A program made the translations under genes and the position numbers. This document shows, piece by piece, positions 16,230 to 25,427 of a DNA stretch of 64,000 nt; position 1 is the stretch's first letter; each line of letters begins with the position of its first letter. The stretch is from an uncultured Sphingomonadales bacterium. Lineage in GTDB: Bacteria > Pseudomonadota > Alphaproteobacteria > Sphingomonadales > Sphingomonadaceae. The stretch is from contig CAILBC010000036.1 of assembly GCA_903832325.1 (NCBI GenBank), positions 124,001 to 188,000 of the forward strand, written 5' to 3'. The notes below the pieces were generated by a model. That model ran no database searches. It worked only from the letters and a program-made list of their open reading frames with translations, and was not told the origin of the DNA.

Positions 16230-17006
16230 CTATCGGGACTCGTGCGTGTTGCGCAGGAACTGATCGCGCATAGTAACGAGGATCCCCGAGACATATCGCA
16301 CCGTTTCCGGGATTTTAGGCACTTGTCCGGTCGCGCGGATGCGCCCGGCACCAGCGTTATAGGCGGCGAGCGCCAGGTCGAACCGGCCGAACTCATCGAG
16401 GAGGGTGCGCAGAAGGCGGGCGCCGCCCCGCAGGTTGGCATTCGGGTCCCAGACGTTGCTCACGCCCATGCGCCGGGCGGTGTCAGGCATAAGTTGCGCA
16501 AGCCCCGCCGCCCCCTTGGGGCTCAGCGCGGCAGGATTGTAGCGGCTCTCTGCGATCACCAGCGCGTCGAGCAGGTTTACTGGGACGCCAGCCTCGCAAG
16601 CGGCCTCGGCCATGCTGGCATACCATGTGGCCCGCCGCCGTTCGGCCATTGCTGGCAGTGTCGGGTTCGGGCGAAAAGCATCTGCCGAACAGCCAAAACG
16701 AGACGCCGAGAGCCACCGGTGATTGCGATGGGATCGTGCCGAAGGCTCAGGTTGGGTTAGCCGGTTGGTTGGTCGCGACAGTGACTGATCAGTGTCCGCA
16801 CCAATGTCAGCGAAGTCAGCGGCCAAATTTTTGGAATCTGCAACTTCGCTGACCTGCTGCTGCTGCCTCGCGGGTGCCAGAACGAAATCTTTGGACTTGC
16901 TGCTCTGCTGCGTGAATTCTTGCAGTACGACGCCCCGGGCAAAAACAGCCTGGGACGCGACCAGGACTGCGGCCACAAGTGTCAACTTGATGGGTTTTGT
17001 AAGCAC
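16230..17006 (-). CDS. Lytic transglycosylase (VirB1-like)
   Basis: A 258-residue exported protein starting at GTG with a GAGG ribosome-binding site. It has a signal peptide (cleavage near AVFA-RG), a Ser/Gln-rich linker and an SLT domain with the catalytic Glu in ALVIAESRYNP, then SPKGAAGLAQLMPDTA, the downstream NLRGGARLL and the typical AAYNAGAGRI end. It locally opens peptidoglycan so that the secretion apparatus can cross the periplasm. Transfer clusters of this type usually carry such a gene beside the tra operon. Confidence 0.92.
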   Translation of the reverse strand: MLTKPIKLTLVAAVLVASQAVFARGVVLQEFTQQSSKSKDFVLAPARQQQQVSEVADSKNLAADFADIGADTDQSLSRPTNRLTQPEPSARSHRNHRWLSASRFGCSADAFRPNPTLPAMAERRRATWYASMAEAACEAGVPVNLLDALVIAESRYNPAALSPKGAAGLAQLMPDTARRMGVSNVWDPNANLRGGARLLRTLLDEFGRFDLALAAYNAGAGRIRATGQVPKIPETVRYVSGILVTMRDQFLRNTHESR

Positions 17007-17119
17007 GAGGCCTCACTTTTCGTGGGGCCCGGTTCGGATATCGCGATCGCACGTTGCCGGATTATGGCTGGATCGCAAGCTTGAAATTGATCAAGGTTGG
17101 CTAGGACACCCCAGTGCGA

Positions 17120-18553
17120 TCAGGCGCTCCAGAAGCCGCTCCTGCGCCCGTGAAGCTGTCGGAGATGTGCGACATAGGCGGCATGGTCCCTGCGATCCCC
17201 AAAATTCTCGACGCGTTTAGCGAGATGTTCGCAGGTCTGAAGATGGCGGGCGGCATGCCCATAACGCTTGGACCGGCTGTGAATGAGTGAATAGTCGATC
17301 ATCGAACGGAGCATCAATGTCGCGGCCAAGGGATGCCGGTCTTCCAGCGCCTCGGCCGCCGGGGTCAGCAATTCATAGTGGTTGCCGTCCAGCTCGCCCT
17401 GACGGGCCAGGACAAGTTTGGCGGCGAGGTCATGCGCCGGCCAATCGATCAAAAAGCCCAGCGCCTGATTGAAGTTATGGTGCGCCGCAACAAAGGCCAA
17501 CGCCCGGATTTCCGCCTCTTCGTCATCAAAATCCGGCAGTCGTTTGATGTAGGCCCGCAGGTATGTTGCGTTCAAACTGCTTTCAAAGATAGTCCAGCGC
17601 TCGCTTTGCGCCTCATCCGATCGCCCCAAAGCCTCAAGCGTATCAATCCGAACCCGCCGCCACTCCGACCAGTTCCCGCCCTTGGCGAATTGATCTTTGG
17701 CAGCGGTCAGTGCCGCCATGGCCTCAGCAGCGCGACCAGCCACCAAAAGCCGTTCCGCGATCCGCGCGGCGATCGTCGGGTTGGCGCGTTCCACCTTTGA
17801 AAAGCAAGCGGCGTATCCATCAACGTCGCCAAGCGCATCAGCGATATCGGTCAGGGCAGACTTGATCGTCCGTGCCCGATTCCTGTTCTCATATTCGTCC
17901 TCGAAAATGGGGCCGGCGCCGCCATACCCGATAACGCGGCGTTCATCCTGCCTCGACCGTACTTGGGGCTCTACCGGCGGTTCACCGAATTTGGCCTTGA
18001 GCAGTTCCAGCCCGTCCCGGCCAAGTGGCTTTGCCATCAGGGCGATCAAACCATCAAACTGTCCATAGTCGTTGGCGCAAACACCTTGAAGCACCCGATC
18101 GGCGAGCGATGCTGGTGCCAGCGCCTTTGCCTCGGCCACCACGCCAAGGTCGGCTCGTGCAGAGCTGATGACACTGCTGATCGTGCCGTTGCTATCGTCA
18201 CACCGCTCGTAGATCGAAGGCGCCATCTCCAGCATCCGCCAGAGCAGATCAAACGCTTCGGCGGGCTTTGTTTGCGCGACATGATCCATGATCGCTGCGC
18301 GCTGCATTTCGAGATCCTGCGCGAGCGGCTTGATTTTTCGCCAGTCCACGAACGACTTCGACCGGGCAATCGATACGAGCCGTTTCCGGATTTCTGCGGC
18401 GACATCACTGCCGCCACTGCGGCTGGCCAGTTCAAGCCGCAGGCGACGCTTCGCGGCCGCATCCCCCGTCGCCAGTTCCAGCAACAATTCCGCGAGGCGC
18501 TCGGCGCCAAGCGCAGCAAGGTTCTTGGCGTTCAGGGTCTTTTCGGAGGCCAT
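17120..18553 (-). CDS. DUF6880-family protein
   Basis: About 477 residues from the ATG at 18553, which is preceded by AAGGGA; the ATG at 18568 lacks such a site. The start NLAALGAERLAELLLELA and AKRRLRLELA are what I recall of DUF6880 proteins from alphaproteobacteria. The remainder is an all-helical, repeat-like protein (probably TPR/HEAT-like), including WRRVRIDTLEALGRSDEAQ and a C-terminal segment RHPLAATLMLRSMIDYSL. No enzyme motif is seen. Function is unknown. It is common as cargo in sphingomonad islands (recollection, not checked). Confidence 0.7.
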   Translation of the reverse strand: MASEKTLNAKNLAALGAERLAELLLELATGDAAAKRRLRLELASRSGGSDVAAEIRKRLVSIARSKSFVDWRKIKPLAQDLEMQRAAIMDHVAQTKPAEAFDLLWRMLEMAPSIYERCDDSNGTISSVISSARADLGVVAEAKALAPASLADRVLQGVCANDYGQFDGLIALMAKPLGRDGLELLKAKFGEPPVEPQVRSRQDERRVIGYGGAGPIFEDEYENRNRARTIKSALTDIADALGDVDGYAACFSKVERANPTIAARIAERLLVAGRAAEAMAALTAAKDQFAKGGNWSEWRRVRIDTLEALGRSDEAQSERWTIFESSLNATYLRAYIKRLPDFDDEEAEIRALAFVAAHHNFNQALGFLIDWPAHDLAAKLVLARQGELDGNHYELLTPAAEALEDRHPLAATLMLRSMIDYSLIHSRSKRYGHAARHLQTCEHLAKRVENFGDRRDHAAYVAHLRQLHGRRSGFWSA

Positions 18554-18674
18554 ATTTCCCTTTTGCAAGGCAAGCTTCGTCGGTCAAGAACGTCGCATTT
18601 GTCCCATTGTATTTGATTGGCCGGCTTCTGTTTTGCTGTACAAAATACCGCGACGGATCATGGGATCAGATGGC

Positions 18675-18998
18675 ATGTCTGTGAATTGGCAGGAAATACG
18701 GGATAGGCCAGATTGCTATCACATCATCGTTCGTGACAATTATCACTATCAGGATCCCGACGAAGAATTCGCCATCATCGGGTTCGCGACCGAGGCCGAT
18801 GCCTTAGCAAAATGTCGGAAAATCGTCGAAAAGAGCCTTCAGTCTGTGGCTGAGCCCGGGCAAAGCGCCGAGGTGATTTTTTCGCGCTACCAGATGTTTG
18901 GCGATGATCCTTCCGTTGTAAATGGAAAGGACATGCCGCCCGTTCCATTCTCGGGATGGGACTATGCGAAAGGCCAAGCGCACAAATTCGTGTGCTGA
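18675..18998 (+). CDS. Small hypothetical protein
   Basis: About 107 residues from the ATG at 18675 (an ATG 15 bp upstream is in frame). The ORF-track line is much longer because it reads back through the antisense of the DUF6880 gene. The protein is acidic and soluble, with YHIIVRDNYHYQDPDEEF, FATEADALAKCRKIVEKSL and the end FSGWDYAKGQAHKFVC. No transmembrane segment or catalytic motif is visible and I do not know the family. It is divergent from DUF6880 and upstream of the phosphoesterase. Confidence 0.6.
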   Translation: MSVNWQEIRDRPDCYHIIVRDNYHYQDPDEEFAIIGFATEADALAKCRKIVEKSLQSVAEPGQSAEVIFSRYQMFGDDPSVVNGKDMPPVPFSGWDYAKGQAHKFVC

Positions 18999-19105
18999 CA
19001 CGCCATGTCTCTTGGCAGCCAAGGCGATCGAACCCAATGAAATGTGATAATTATATCGGTTTGGCGCTTCGGACAGTGGCCGACAGGAATGAAGAGGACT
19101 GATTT

Positions 19106-20074
19106 TTGGCTTACGATCTGATCGGTGATATTCACGGCCACGCAGATAAGCTTACGGCGCTGCTGGGCAAGCTGGGGTATGAGTCCAGGGCCGGAACATG
19201 GCGCCATCCAGACCGCACCGCGATCTTCGTCGGAGACTTCATCGATCGCGGCGTGCAGCAACTCGAAACGCTGGAAATCGTTCGCGCCATGATCGATGGC
19301 GGGCACGCGCGCGCCGTGATGGGCAATCACGAGTTCAACGCGATTGCATGGTCCCAGATCGATCCAGCTAATCCGGGCCAGCATTTGCGTCGTAGGAACG
19401 ACAAGAACCGCCGACAACACGCAGCCTTCCTCGCGGCGGTAGGGGAGGACAGCGAACTGCACACCGAATGGACCGAATGGTTCCTGACACTGCCCCTATG
19501 GCTCGATCTGGGCGGGCTGCGCGTGGTCCATGCCTGCTGGGATTCGGCCGCCGTTGCTACGGTGCGCAACATTCTGGGCGGCGCGTTGCTCAATCGAGAT
19601 GTCATGCCGGATGCTTGCCGCATTGGTGCTGCTGGAACGTCGAGCTTCGCCCCGGATGGCACACGCTCCGAAGCTGGAAGCGATCTTTTTCTCGGCATTG
19701 AAACGCTGCTCAAGGGAATCGAAGTCGACCTGCCGCACGGCCGCAGCTTTTTCGACAAGGACGGGCACGAACGCAGCAGCGTGCGAACTTGCTGGTGGCA
19801 ACAGTCGCCAGTCAGCTATCGCGACGGCGCCATGCTTCCTGCAAGTGATCGGCACATTTTGCCAGATGTGCCCATGCCGAAACAAGCGGTGCCCGGTCAC
19901 GATGGGGGCAGCCCGGTGTTTGTTGGCCACTATTGGATGACAGGGCTGCAGACGCCGATCGAACCTCGCGTTGCGTGTGTCGATTATAGCGCAGGCAGGG
20001 GCGGCCCGCTGGTTGCCTACCGCTGGACCGGGGAGGCTGAACTTGCTGCCAGGAATTTCGTCGCCTCACATTGA
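19106..20074 (+). CDS. PrpE/ApaH-like metallophosphoesterase
   Basis: A 322-residue calcineurin-like phosphoesterase with a TTG start behind AAGAGGA. Metal ligands are visible in order: DLIGDIHGH at the N-terminus, VGDFIDRG, VMGNHEFN and a late VFVGHYWM. The pattern matches bacterial PrpE/ApaH-type enzymes that hydrolyse diadenosine tetraphosphate or related nucleotides. The middle insertion (NRRQHAAFLAAVGED) is common in this group. It lies directly upstream of the type I R-M operon, separated by about 180 bp, and may be simple cargo. Substrate specificity cannot be read from the sequence. Confidence 0.85.
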   Translation: MAYDLIGDIHGHADKLTALLGKLGYESRAGTWRHPDRTAIFVGDFIDRGVQQLETLEIVRAMIDGGHARAVMGNHEFNAIAWSQIDPANPGQHLRRRNDKNRRQHAAFLAAVGEDSELHTEWTEWFLTLPLWLDLGGLRVVHACWDSAAVATVRNILGGALLNRDVMPDACRIGAAGTSSFAPDGTRSEAGSDLFLGIETLLKGIEVDLPHGRSFFDKDGHERSSVRTCWWQQSPVSYRDGAMLPASDRHILPDVPMPKQAVPGHDGGSPVFVGHYWMTGLQTPIEPRVACVDYSAGRGGPLVAYRWTGEAELAARNFVASH

Positions 20075-20255
20075 CACCGCGCGTGCGGCTATCGTCTGAT
20101 CCACAACTGGTGTGTCCTTATCGTTCGCCCACGCACACGGACTGCTAACGTGCTCCATCACAGCGATTGCCGCTCCGATACGATCGATTGCCTTTCCCAC
20201 ACCTGTTGCCCCTGAGCCTTCATTCGGGCAATGTTGACGGCGGGGGACCAACACA

Positions 20256-22076
20256 TTGAACCATCAAACTCTTTCGAACTTCATCTGGTCGGTCGCCGAT
20301 CTGCTGCGCGGCGATTACAAGCAGTCGGAATATGGGCGGGTCATCCTGCCCTTCACCGTGCTGCGGCGGCTGGACAGCGTCCTGGCGCCGACCAAGGCCG
20401 CTGTGCTGAAAGAGGCTGAGGCTGGTCGGGCTGATCCATTCCTGATCCGCGCTGCAGGGCAGGGCTTTTTCAACTGCAGTCCGCTCGATCTGGGCAAACT
20501 TATTGGCGATCAGGACAACATCGGCACCAATCTGCTGTCGTATATCCAGGGCTTTTCGCCCGAGGTGCGCGACATTTTCGAACAGTTCGAATTCGCTGCG
20601 CAGATCGATCGCCTTGCCAAGAACGGCTTGCTCTATCAGGTGACGGAACGGTTCGCCGGGATCGACCTCCATCCCGACCGGGTCGACAACACCCAGATGG
20701 GCCTGGCGTTTGAGGAGCTGATCCGCAAATTTGCGGAAATCAGCAACGAAACCGCCGGGGAACACTTCACCCCGCGCGAAGTGATCCGCCTGATGGTCAA
20801 TCTGCTGTTTGTCGAAGATGATGACGTACTGTCAAAGCCCGGCGTGGTCCGTTCGATCTATGATCCTACAGCGGGCACCGGCGGCATGCTGTCGGTCGCC
20901 GAAGAATACCTGCGCGAACACAACCCCCATGCACAACTGACCATGTCGGGGCAGGAACTGAACCCCGAATCCTATGCCATCTGCAAGGCCGACATGCTGA
21001 TCAAGGGGCAAGACATCGCACGCATCGTGCAGGGCAACACCCTGTCCGACGATGGCCATCCGGCGCAGACCTTTGACTATATGCTGTCCAACCCACCGTT
21101 CGGCGTGGAATGGAAAAAGGTCGAAAAGGCGGTGCGTGGCGAACATGAACGCCAGGGCTTCAACGGTCGTTTTGGCCCCGGTCTTCCGCGCGTGTCCGAT
21201 GGATCGCTGCTGTTCCTGATGCACCTGCTGGCCAAGATGCGCCCATGGACAGAGGGCGGCTGCCGGTTCGGCATCGTGCTCAACGGGTCGCCGCTGTTCA
21301 CCGGCGGCGCGGGCAGCGGGGAGAGCGAAATCCGCCGCTATGTGCTGGAAAACGATCTGGTGGAGGCGATCATCGCGCTGCCCACCGACATGTTCTACAA
21401 CACCGGCATATCCACCTATGTGTGGATCCTGTCGAACAAGAAACCGCAGGCACGCACCGGCAAAGTGCAACTGATCGACGCCAGCAGCTTTTGGCAAAAG
21501 ATGCGCAAATCGCTGGGCAGCAAACGCAAACAGATGCGCGATGACCATATCGCCGATGTGACCCAGCTGTTCGGGGAATTTGTCGAGGCGCAATTGGCCA
21601 CCGTGCTGGATGCTGCCGGCAAGGACGTGTCGCGCGTGATCGTCCGTGCGGGCGAAGCCCCGCCCTCCGCGCCAGATGGCGGCAAGGTCAAGCTAGCCCC
21701 GCTGTCGCGCATCTTTGCCAACGAAGCGTTTGGCTATCGCACCATCACTGTGGAGCGCCCGGTAGTGGATGACCATGGCAAGCCGGTGTTGGGCCAAAAG
21801 GGCAAGGCCAAGGGCAAACCTCAGGCCGACAGCGCCTTGCGCGATACCGAAAATGTGCCGCTGGCCGAAGATGTGGATGCCTATTTCGCGCGCGAGTTGC
21901 TGCCCCACGCCGCCGATGCGTGGATCGACCATGACAAGACCAAAGTCGGCTATGAAATCCCCTTCAACCGCCATTTCTATGTGTTCGAGCCGCCCCGGCC
22001 GCTGGCCGAGATCGATGCCGAACTGGCGGGCGTGACGGCGCGGATTCAGAAAATGCTGACGGAGTTGGCTGCGTGA
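20256..22076 (+). CDS. hsdM: HsdM, type I restriction-modification DNA methyltransferase
   Basis: A 606-residue N6-adenine methyltransferase with a TTG start behind a GGGGGA ribosome-binding site. The N-terminal helical HsdM_N region is followed by the SAM-binding motif [10 protein letters not shown] (about residue 203) and the catalytic NPPFGVEW (about 278). A specific region ([19 protein letters not shown]) typical of this HsdM subgroup lies near the C-terminus. It forms an M2S complex with HsdS, and M2S R2 with HsdR. The downstream hsdS starts with a GTGA overlap. Confidence 0.97.
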   Translation: MNHQTLSNFIWSVADLLRGDYKQSEYGRVILPFTVLRRLDSVLAPTKAAVLKEAEAGRADPFLIRAAGQGFFNCSPLDLGKLIGDQDNIGTNLLSYIQGFSPEVRDIFEQFEFAAQIDRLAKNGLLYQVTERFAGIDLHPDRVDNTQMGLAFEELIRKFAEISNETAGEHFTPREVIRLMVNLLFVEDDDVLSKPGVVRSIYDPTAGTGGMLSVAEEYLREHNPHAQLTMSGQELNPESYAICKADMLIKGQDIARIVQGNTLSDDGHPAQTFDYMLSNPPFGVEWKKVEKAVRGEHERQGFNGRFGPGLPRVSDGSLLFLMHLLAKMRPWTEGGCRFGIVLNGSPLFTGGAGSGESEIRRYVLENDLVEAIIALPTDMFYNTGISTYVWILSNKKPQARTGKVQLIDASSFWQKMRKSLGSKRKQMRDDHIADVTQLFGEFVEAQLATVLDAAGKDVSRVIVRAGEAPPSAPDGGKVKLAPLSRIFANEAFGYRTITVERPVVDDHGKPVLGQKGKAKGKPQADSALRDTENVPLAEDVDAYFARELLPHAADAWIDHDKTKVGYEIPFNRHFYVFEPPRPLAEIDAELAGVTARIQKMLTELAA

Positions 22077-23359
22077 GCGTGCCTGCTTACCCTGCGTATA
22101 AGGAAAGTGGGGTTCCGTGGCTGGGCGCGGTGCCGAGCCATTGGTCAATCTGCTCTCTCAAGCGAGTTGTGTCTCTACGTAGCGGCGAAGCGATAACCTC
22201 GGATTCAATCGAAGTTGATGGCGATTATCCGGTCTTTGGCGGGAATGGTCACAGAGGCTATGCCTCGTCATACACCCATGAGGGTGACTTTGCCCTGATC
22301 GGCCGTCAGGGTGCCCTTTGCGGGAATGTCAATTACGCCAATGGCCAGTTTTGGGCATCAGAACATGCGATTGTCGTCGCGCCGATCAAACCTCTGGAAA
22401 CGAGATGGCTGGGCGAACTTCTCCGATCCATGAATCTCAATCAGTATTCTGTCGCGGCAGCTCAGCCTGGACTATCCGCCGACGCACTTGGTAATTTGCG
22501 TATCCCATTCCCACCATCAGACGAACAGACTGCCATAGCCACCTTCCTCGACCGGGAGACGGCGAAGATTGATGGGTTGGTGGCAGAGCAGGAGCGGTTG
22601 ATCGGGCTGCTGAAGGAAAAGCGGCAGGCGGTCATCTCCCACGCCGTCACCAAGGGCCTGAACCCCAACGCCCCCATGAAAGACAGCGGCATCGAGTGGC
22701 TTGGGGCAGTACCTGCTCATTGGGAGATAAAGCCGCTCAAAAATCTGACGAAATCAAACACGACAATCACGTACGGCATTGTGCAAGCCGGGCCCGATAT
22801 TGAAGGAGGCATACCGTACATTCGCACTTCAGATATGAGTGGCGATGAACTTCCTGAGCATGGTTATCTTCGAACTTCAGTTGAAATTGATGAATCTTAC
22901 GCTCGCTCTAGGGTGTTCCCAGGCGATCTCGTCATCGCGATACGCGCGACAATCGGTAAGCCATTGATCGTACCGACTTTCCTGTCGGGAGCCAACCTAA
23001 CCCAAGGAACGGCGAAATTTAGCCCCTCAGATGCCGTCGGTGTCCGATTTGCCCAACTTGTTTTGGGCAGTGCGGGTGCAACCACTGAGTTTGATCGTAT
23101 TTCAAAAGGTTCGACCTTCAAGGAAATAACCTTGGAGATGCTAAGGAATTTTCGTATTCCCGTGCCGCCGGTTGACGAGCAGGCAGCAATAGCCGCACAA
23201 TCGGATCAGTTTATCAGCACCTTCAATGCTCTCAGCGCGGCGGCTGTTGAGGCCAAAGAACTCTTGAAAGAACGCCGCGCTGCGCTGATATCTGCGGCTG
23301 TCACCGGCAAGATCGATGTGCGCGCCGCTGTTTCCGCGTCCGAACTGGAAACCGCATGA
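22073..23359 (+). CDS. hsdS: HsdS, type I restriction-modification specificity subunit
   Basis: A 428-residue protein with a GTG start overlapping the hsdM stop. It has two target-recognition domains, each introduced by a conserved block ([13 protein letters not shown] at residues about 11-23, [13 protein letters not shown] at about 204-216), and two coiled-coil spacer regions after [14 protein letters not shown] and [10 protein letters not shown]. The two recognition domains define a bipartite target sequence. Both are more AT-rich than the conserved regions, which suggests recombination of recognition domains. The gene overlaps the next ORF by ATGA. Confidence 0.95.
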   Translation: MSVPAYPAYKESGVPWLGAVPSHWSICSLKRVVSLRSGEAITSDSIEVDGDYPVFGGNGHRGYASSYTHEGDFALIGRQGALCGNVNYANGQFWASEHAIVVAPIKPLETRWLGELLRSMNLNQYSVAAAQPGLSADALGNLRIPFPPSDEQTAIATFLDRETAKIDGLVAEQERLIGLLKEKRQAVISHAVTKGLNPNAPMKDSGIEWLGAVPAHWEIKPLKNLTKSNTTITYGIVQAGPDIEGGIPYIRTSDMSGDELPEHGYLRTSVEIDESYARSRVFPGDLVIAIRATIGKPLIVPTFLSGANLTQGTAKFSPSDAVGVRFAQLVLGSAGATTEFDRISKGSTFKEITLEMLRNFRIPVPPVDEQAAIAAQSDQFISTFNALSAAAVEAKELLKERRAALISAAVTGKIDVRAAVSASELETA

Positions 23360-23886
23360 ACATCGAGAAAATCCTTGCCTCGATCCCTTCCGCCAGCCGG
23401 GATCAGCGCAACCAGATGCGCCGCAATGCGCTGGAAAAGCTCGATGGCGCGGATGTGGCCTGGCATGAACCGGCGCAAAGGCTGCTCACCACGCTGGCTG
23501 CACAGGAAAGCGCCGAACATGCCGAGCTGGTGGCAGAGGTGGCAGGGCTGGAACCCGCCGAACGCGTCATCCGCGCCTTTACCGCCGAATCGATGACCGC
23601 CACGGAGGAAAAGCTGATCCGTGTGCTGCTGGATCATCCCGACTCCACCTCTGCCGAACTGACCGAAAAGATGGGGTGGAAGGCGCAAAGCTGGCACCTG
23701 CATTTTGGCACCATGTGCGCCAACCGCGGCGTCTATCTTGGCCCGCCGCCCTATGCCGGGCAGGCCACCGGCCAATTCTACACCGGCATCCTGGCGCAGT
23801 TTGGCGAAAACACCAGCCGCTTCACCATGAAACCCGACGTCGCCGCCGCCTTCGCCCAACTTGGCATGAAGCCGAGGACCGCATGA
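23356..23886 (+). CDS. Unknown protein, R-M accessory paralogue 1
   Basis: A 176-residue soluble protein starting within the hsdS stop (ATGA). It is largely helical, with IEKILASIPSASRDQRNQMR at the start, a middle segment ATEEKLIRVLLDHPDSTSAEL, then WHLHFGTMCANRGVYLGPPP. The same blocks recur in the next gene in the same order, so the pair arose by tandem duplication followed by strong divergence. The segment around DHPDSTSAELTEKMGW looks like a winged-helix or other small DNA-binding helix pair, but I cannot assign a family. Its position inside the R-M operon argues for a role in that system. Confidence 0.7.
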   Translation: MNIEKILASIPSASRDQRNQMRRNALEKLDGADVAWHEPAQRLLTTLAAQESAEHAELVAEVAGLEPAERVIRAFTAESMTATEEKLIRVLLDHPDSTSAELTEKMGWKAQSWHLHFGTMCANRGVYLGPPPYAGQATGQFYTGILAQFGENTSRFTMKPDVAAAFAQLGMKPRTA

Positions 23887-24440
23887 GCATCGAGCCAACC
23901 CTCGCCAAGATTCCCACCATGACAGCGGATCAGCGCAAGGTCTTGCGCACGAATGCCGAGGCCAAACTGGCCTCAGGCGACCCCAAGTGGGCTGCCGATG
24001 CACCCAGGGTACTGGCAGCGCTCGATGTCTTTGACGAGGAACAGGGGCACGTGGCCAGCCAACAGCGCGCCATCAAGGTCGCCGATCTGAAAGACGCGAC
24101 GGCAGTTGAGCGCATTGTCCTGGCCTTTGAGATCGAACCGGCCACGCAGGCCGAGGAAAAGATGATTCAAATCCTGCTGGATCACCCCGGCAGCACGGCC
24201 ACCCAACTGACCGACCTGCATGGCTGGGTGGGTGATGCATGGGACCTGCAATATGGCGGAATGTGCGCGCGGCGGCAGGAATATCTCTGGCCGCTGGAAC
24301 CATCTGTGCGAACCGAAGAGGCGCCTAACATCGATATGCTGACGATCAAGACGCGCGGAGAAGATGGCGTGCTGCGATACGCCAACCGACCAGAGGCCGT
24401 AGAAGCGTTCAAACTGCTTGGCTTTCGGGTAAGGTCATAA
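23883..24440 (+). CDS. Unknown protein, R-M accessory paralogue 2
   Basis: A 185-residue protein whose start overlaps the stop of paralogue 1; the ORF track adds a spurious 69-codon extension. It aligns block by block with paralogue 1: SIEPTLAKIPTMTADQRKVLR matches IEKILASIPSASRDQRNQMR, EEKMIQILLDHPGSTATQL matches EEKLIRVLLDHPDSTSAEL, and WDLQYGGMCARRQEYLWP matches WHLHFGTMCANRGVYLGP. The C-terminus differs and ends with VEAFKLLGFRVRS. It overlaps the GIY-YIG gene. Function is unknown. Confidence 0.7.
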   Translation: MSIEPTLAKIPTMTADQRKVLRTNAEAKLASGDPKWAADAPRVLAALDVFDEEQGHVASQQRAIKVADLKDATAVERIVLAFEIEPATQAEEKMIQILLDHPGSTATQLTDLHGWVGDAWDLQYGGMCARRQEYLWPLEPSVRTEEAPNIDMLTIKTRGEDGVLRYANRPEAVEAFKLLGFRVRS

Positions 24441-25369
24441 TGACCAAAACGGCGGGACGCAGCCTCGAACTTCTCTACATCGATGGCCATGCCAATGGCA
24501 TGCTGACGGCCGAACTCGATAACTGGACCGGCCATGTGCTGATGGCGCCCCGCATACAATTGAGCGAGGCGCTGAAACGGGCCGAGCCGAAATGTACCGG
24601 CGTTTACCTGCTGCTGGGCGAACATGATTGCGAGCCGCTAGCGTATATCGGTGAGGGCGACGACATAAGCAAGCGGCTGAAAAGTCATGACTTGACCAAG
24701 GATTGGTGGACCAGCGTGGTGTTCATCACCACCGCCGGCAACAAGCTGAACAAGGCCCATGTCCGCTATCTGGAAGCGCGCCTGTACGCCAAAGCAAAGC
24801 AGATTGCGCGCGTGCCGCTGGCCAACGGGGCCGCGCCGTCGGTTCCTTCGCTGAGCGAAGTCGATATCGCCAAGATGGAATCATTCCTGGACAATCTGCT
24901 GATTGTCCTGCCCGCGCTGCGTGTCGACATGTTTATTGAGTGGGCCCGAAAAGCGATTTCACCTGTCACCGCCATCACAGGGAGCGTGTCGGCAACCGAA
25001 TTACCCAGCGCAAATTTCGTATTGGAAAGCAAGAAGCACGGATTGCTTGCGCAAGCGATCCTCCAGATTGGTGAATTTATTGTCGAGGCTGGTTCAACAG
25101 CGCGCCTGAACTGGGAAAGTAAGGTTATGGCCCACAGCTATAGCTCCCTTCACGCCGAGCTGAAGCGGTCGGGTGTGCTACAGATTGAGGGTGATCACTG
25201 CGTTTTCGCCGAGAATTATGCTTTTCAGAGTCCGAGCGCAGCCGCTGCTGTGGTCACTGGTCGCCCCGCCGCAGGAACGATCGAGTGGAAACTGAAAAGC
25301 ACTGGCGAAACCTATAAACAGTGGGAGATAAAGCGCGTCTTGGACGAAGGTCACGAGCTTACCGGGTAG
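24440..25369 (+). CDS. GIY-YIG nuclease-like protein with DUF4357
   Basis: A 309-residue protein starting at the stop of the previous gene (ATGA-type). Residues about 52-110 match a GIY-YIG domain: GVYLLLGEHD, AYIGEGDDISKRLKSHD, then a later Glu in YLEARLYAKA. The conserved Arg/Lys and Glu positions are present, so nuclease activity is possible. Residues about 255-300 (FQSPSAAAAVVTGRPAAGTIEW) match DUF4357. Such GIY-YIG/DUF4357 proteins are often found next to R-M genes. The exact role here is unknown; it could be a secondary nuclease or a specificity factor. Confidence 0.8.
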   Translation: MTKTAGRSLELLYIDGHANGMLTAELDNWTGHVLMAPRIQLSEALKRAEPKCTGVYLLLGEHDCEPLAYIGEGDDISKRLKSHDLTKDWWTSVVFITTAGNKLNKAHVRYLEARLYAKAKQIARVPLANGAAPSVPSLSEVDIAKMESFLDNLLIVLPALRVDMFIEWARKAISPVTAITGSVSATELPSANFVLESKKHGLLAQAILQIGEFIVEAGSTARLNWESKVMAHSYSSLHAELKRSGVLQIEGDHCVFAENYAFQSPSAAAAVVTGRPAAGTIEWKLKSTGETYKQWEIKRVLDEGHELTG

Positions 25370-25427
25370 GATTTGTCGAAGGTGAACCATTCCAGCAATC
25401 CCGAACGAGCAAGGGGGCGATTGAGCA

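Noticed and set aside
20075-20255. Possible small gene or RNA between the phosphoesterase and hsdM
   Set aside because: Only 180 bp, no ORF with ribosome-binding site and no strong hairpin; most likely the promoter of the R-M operon.
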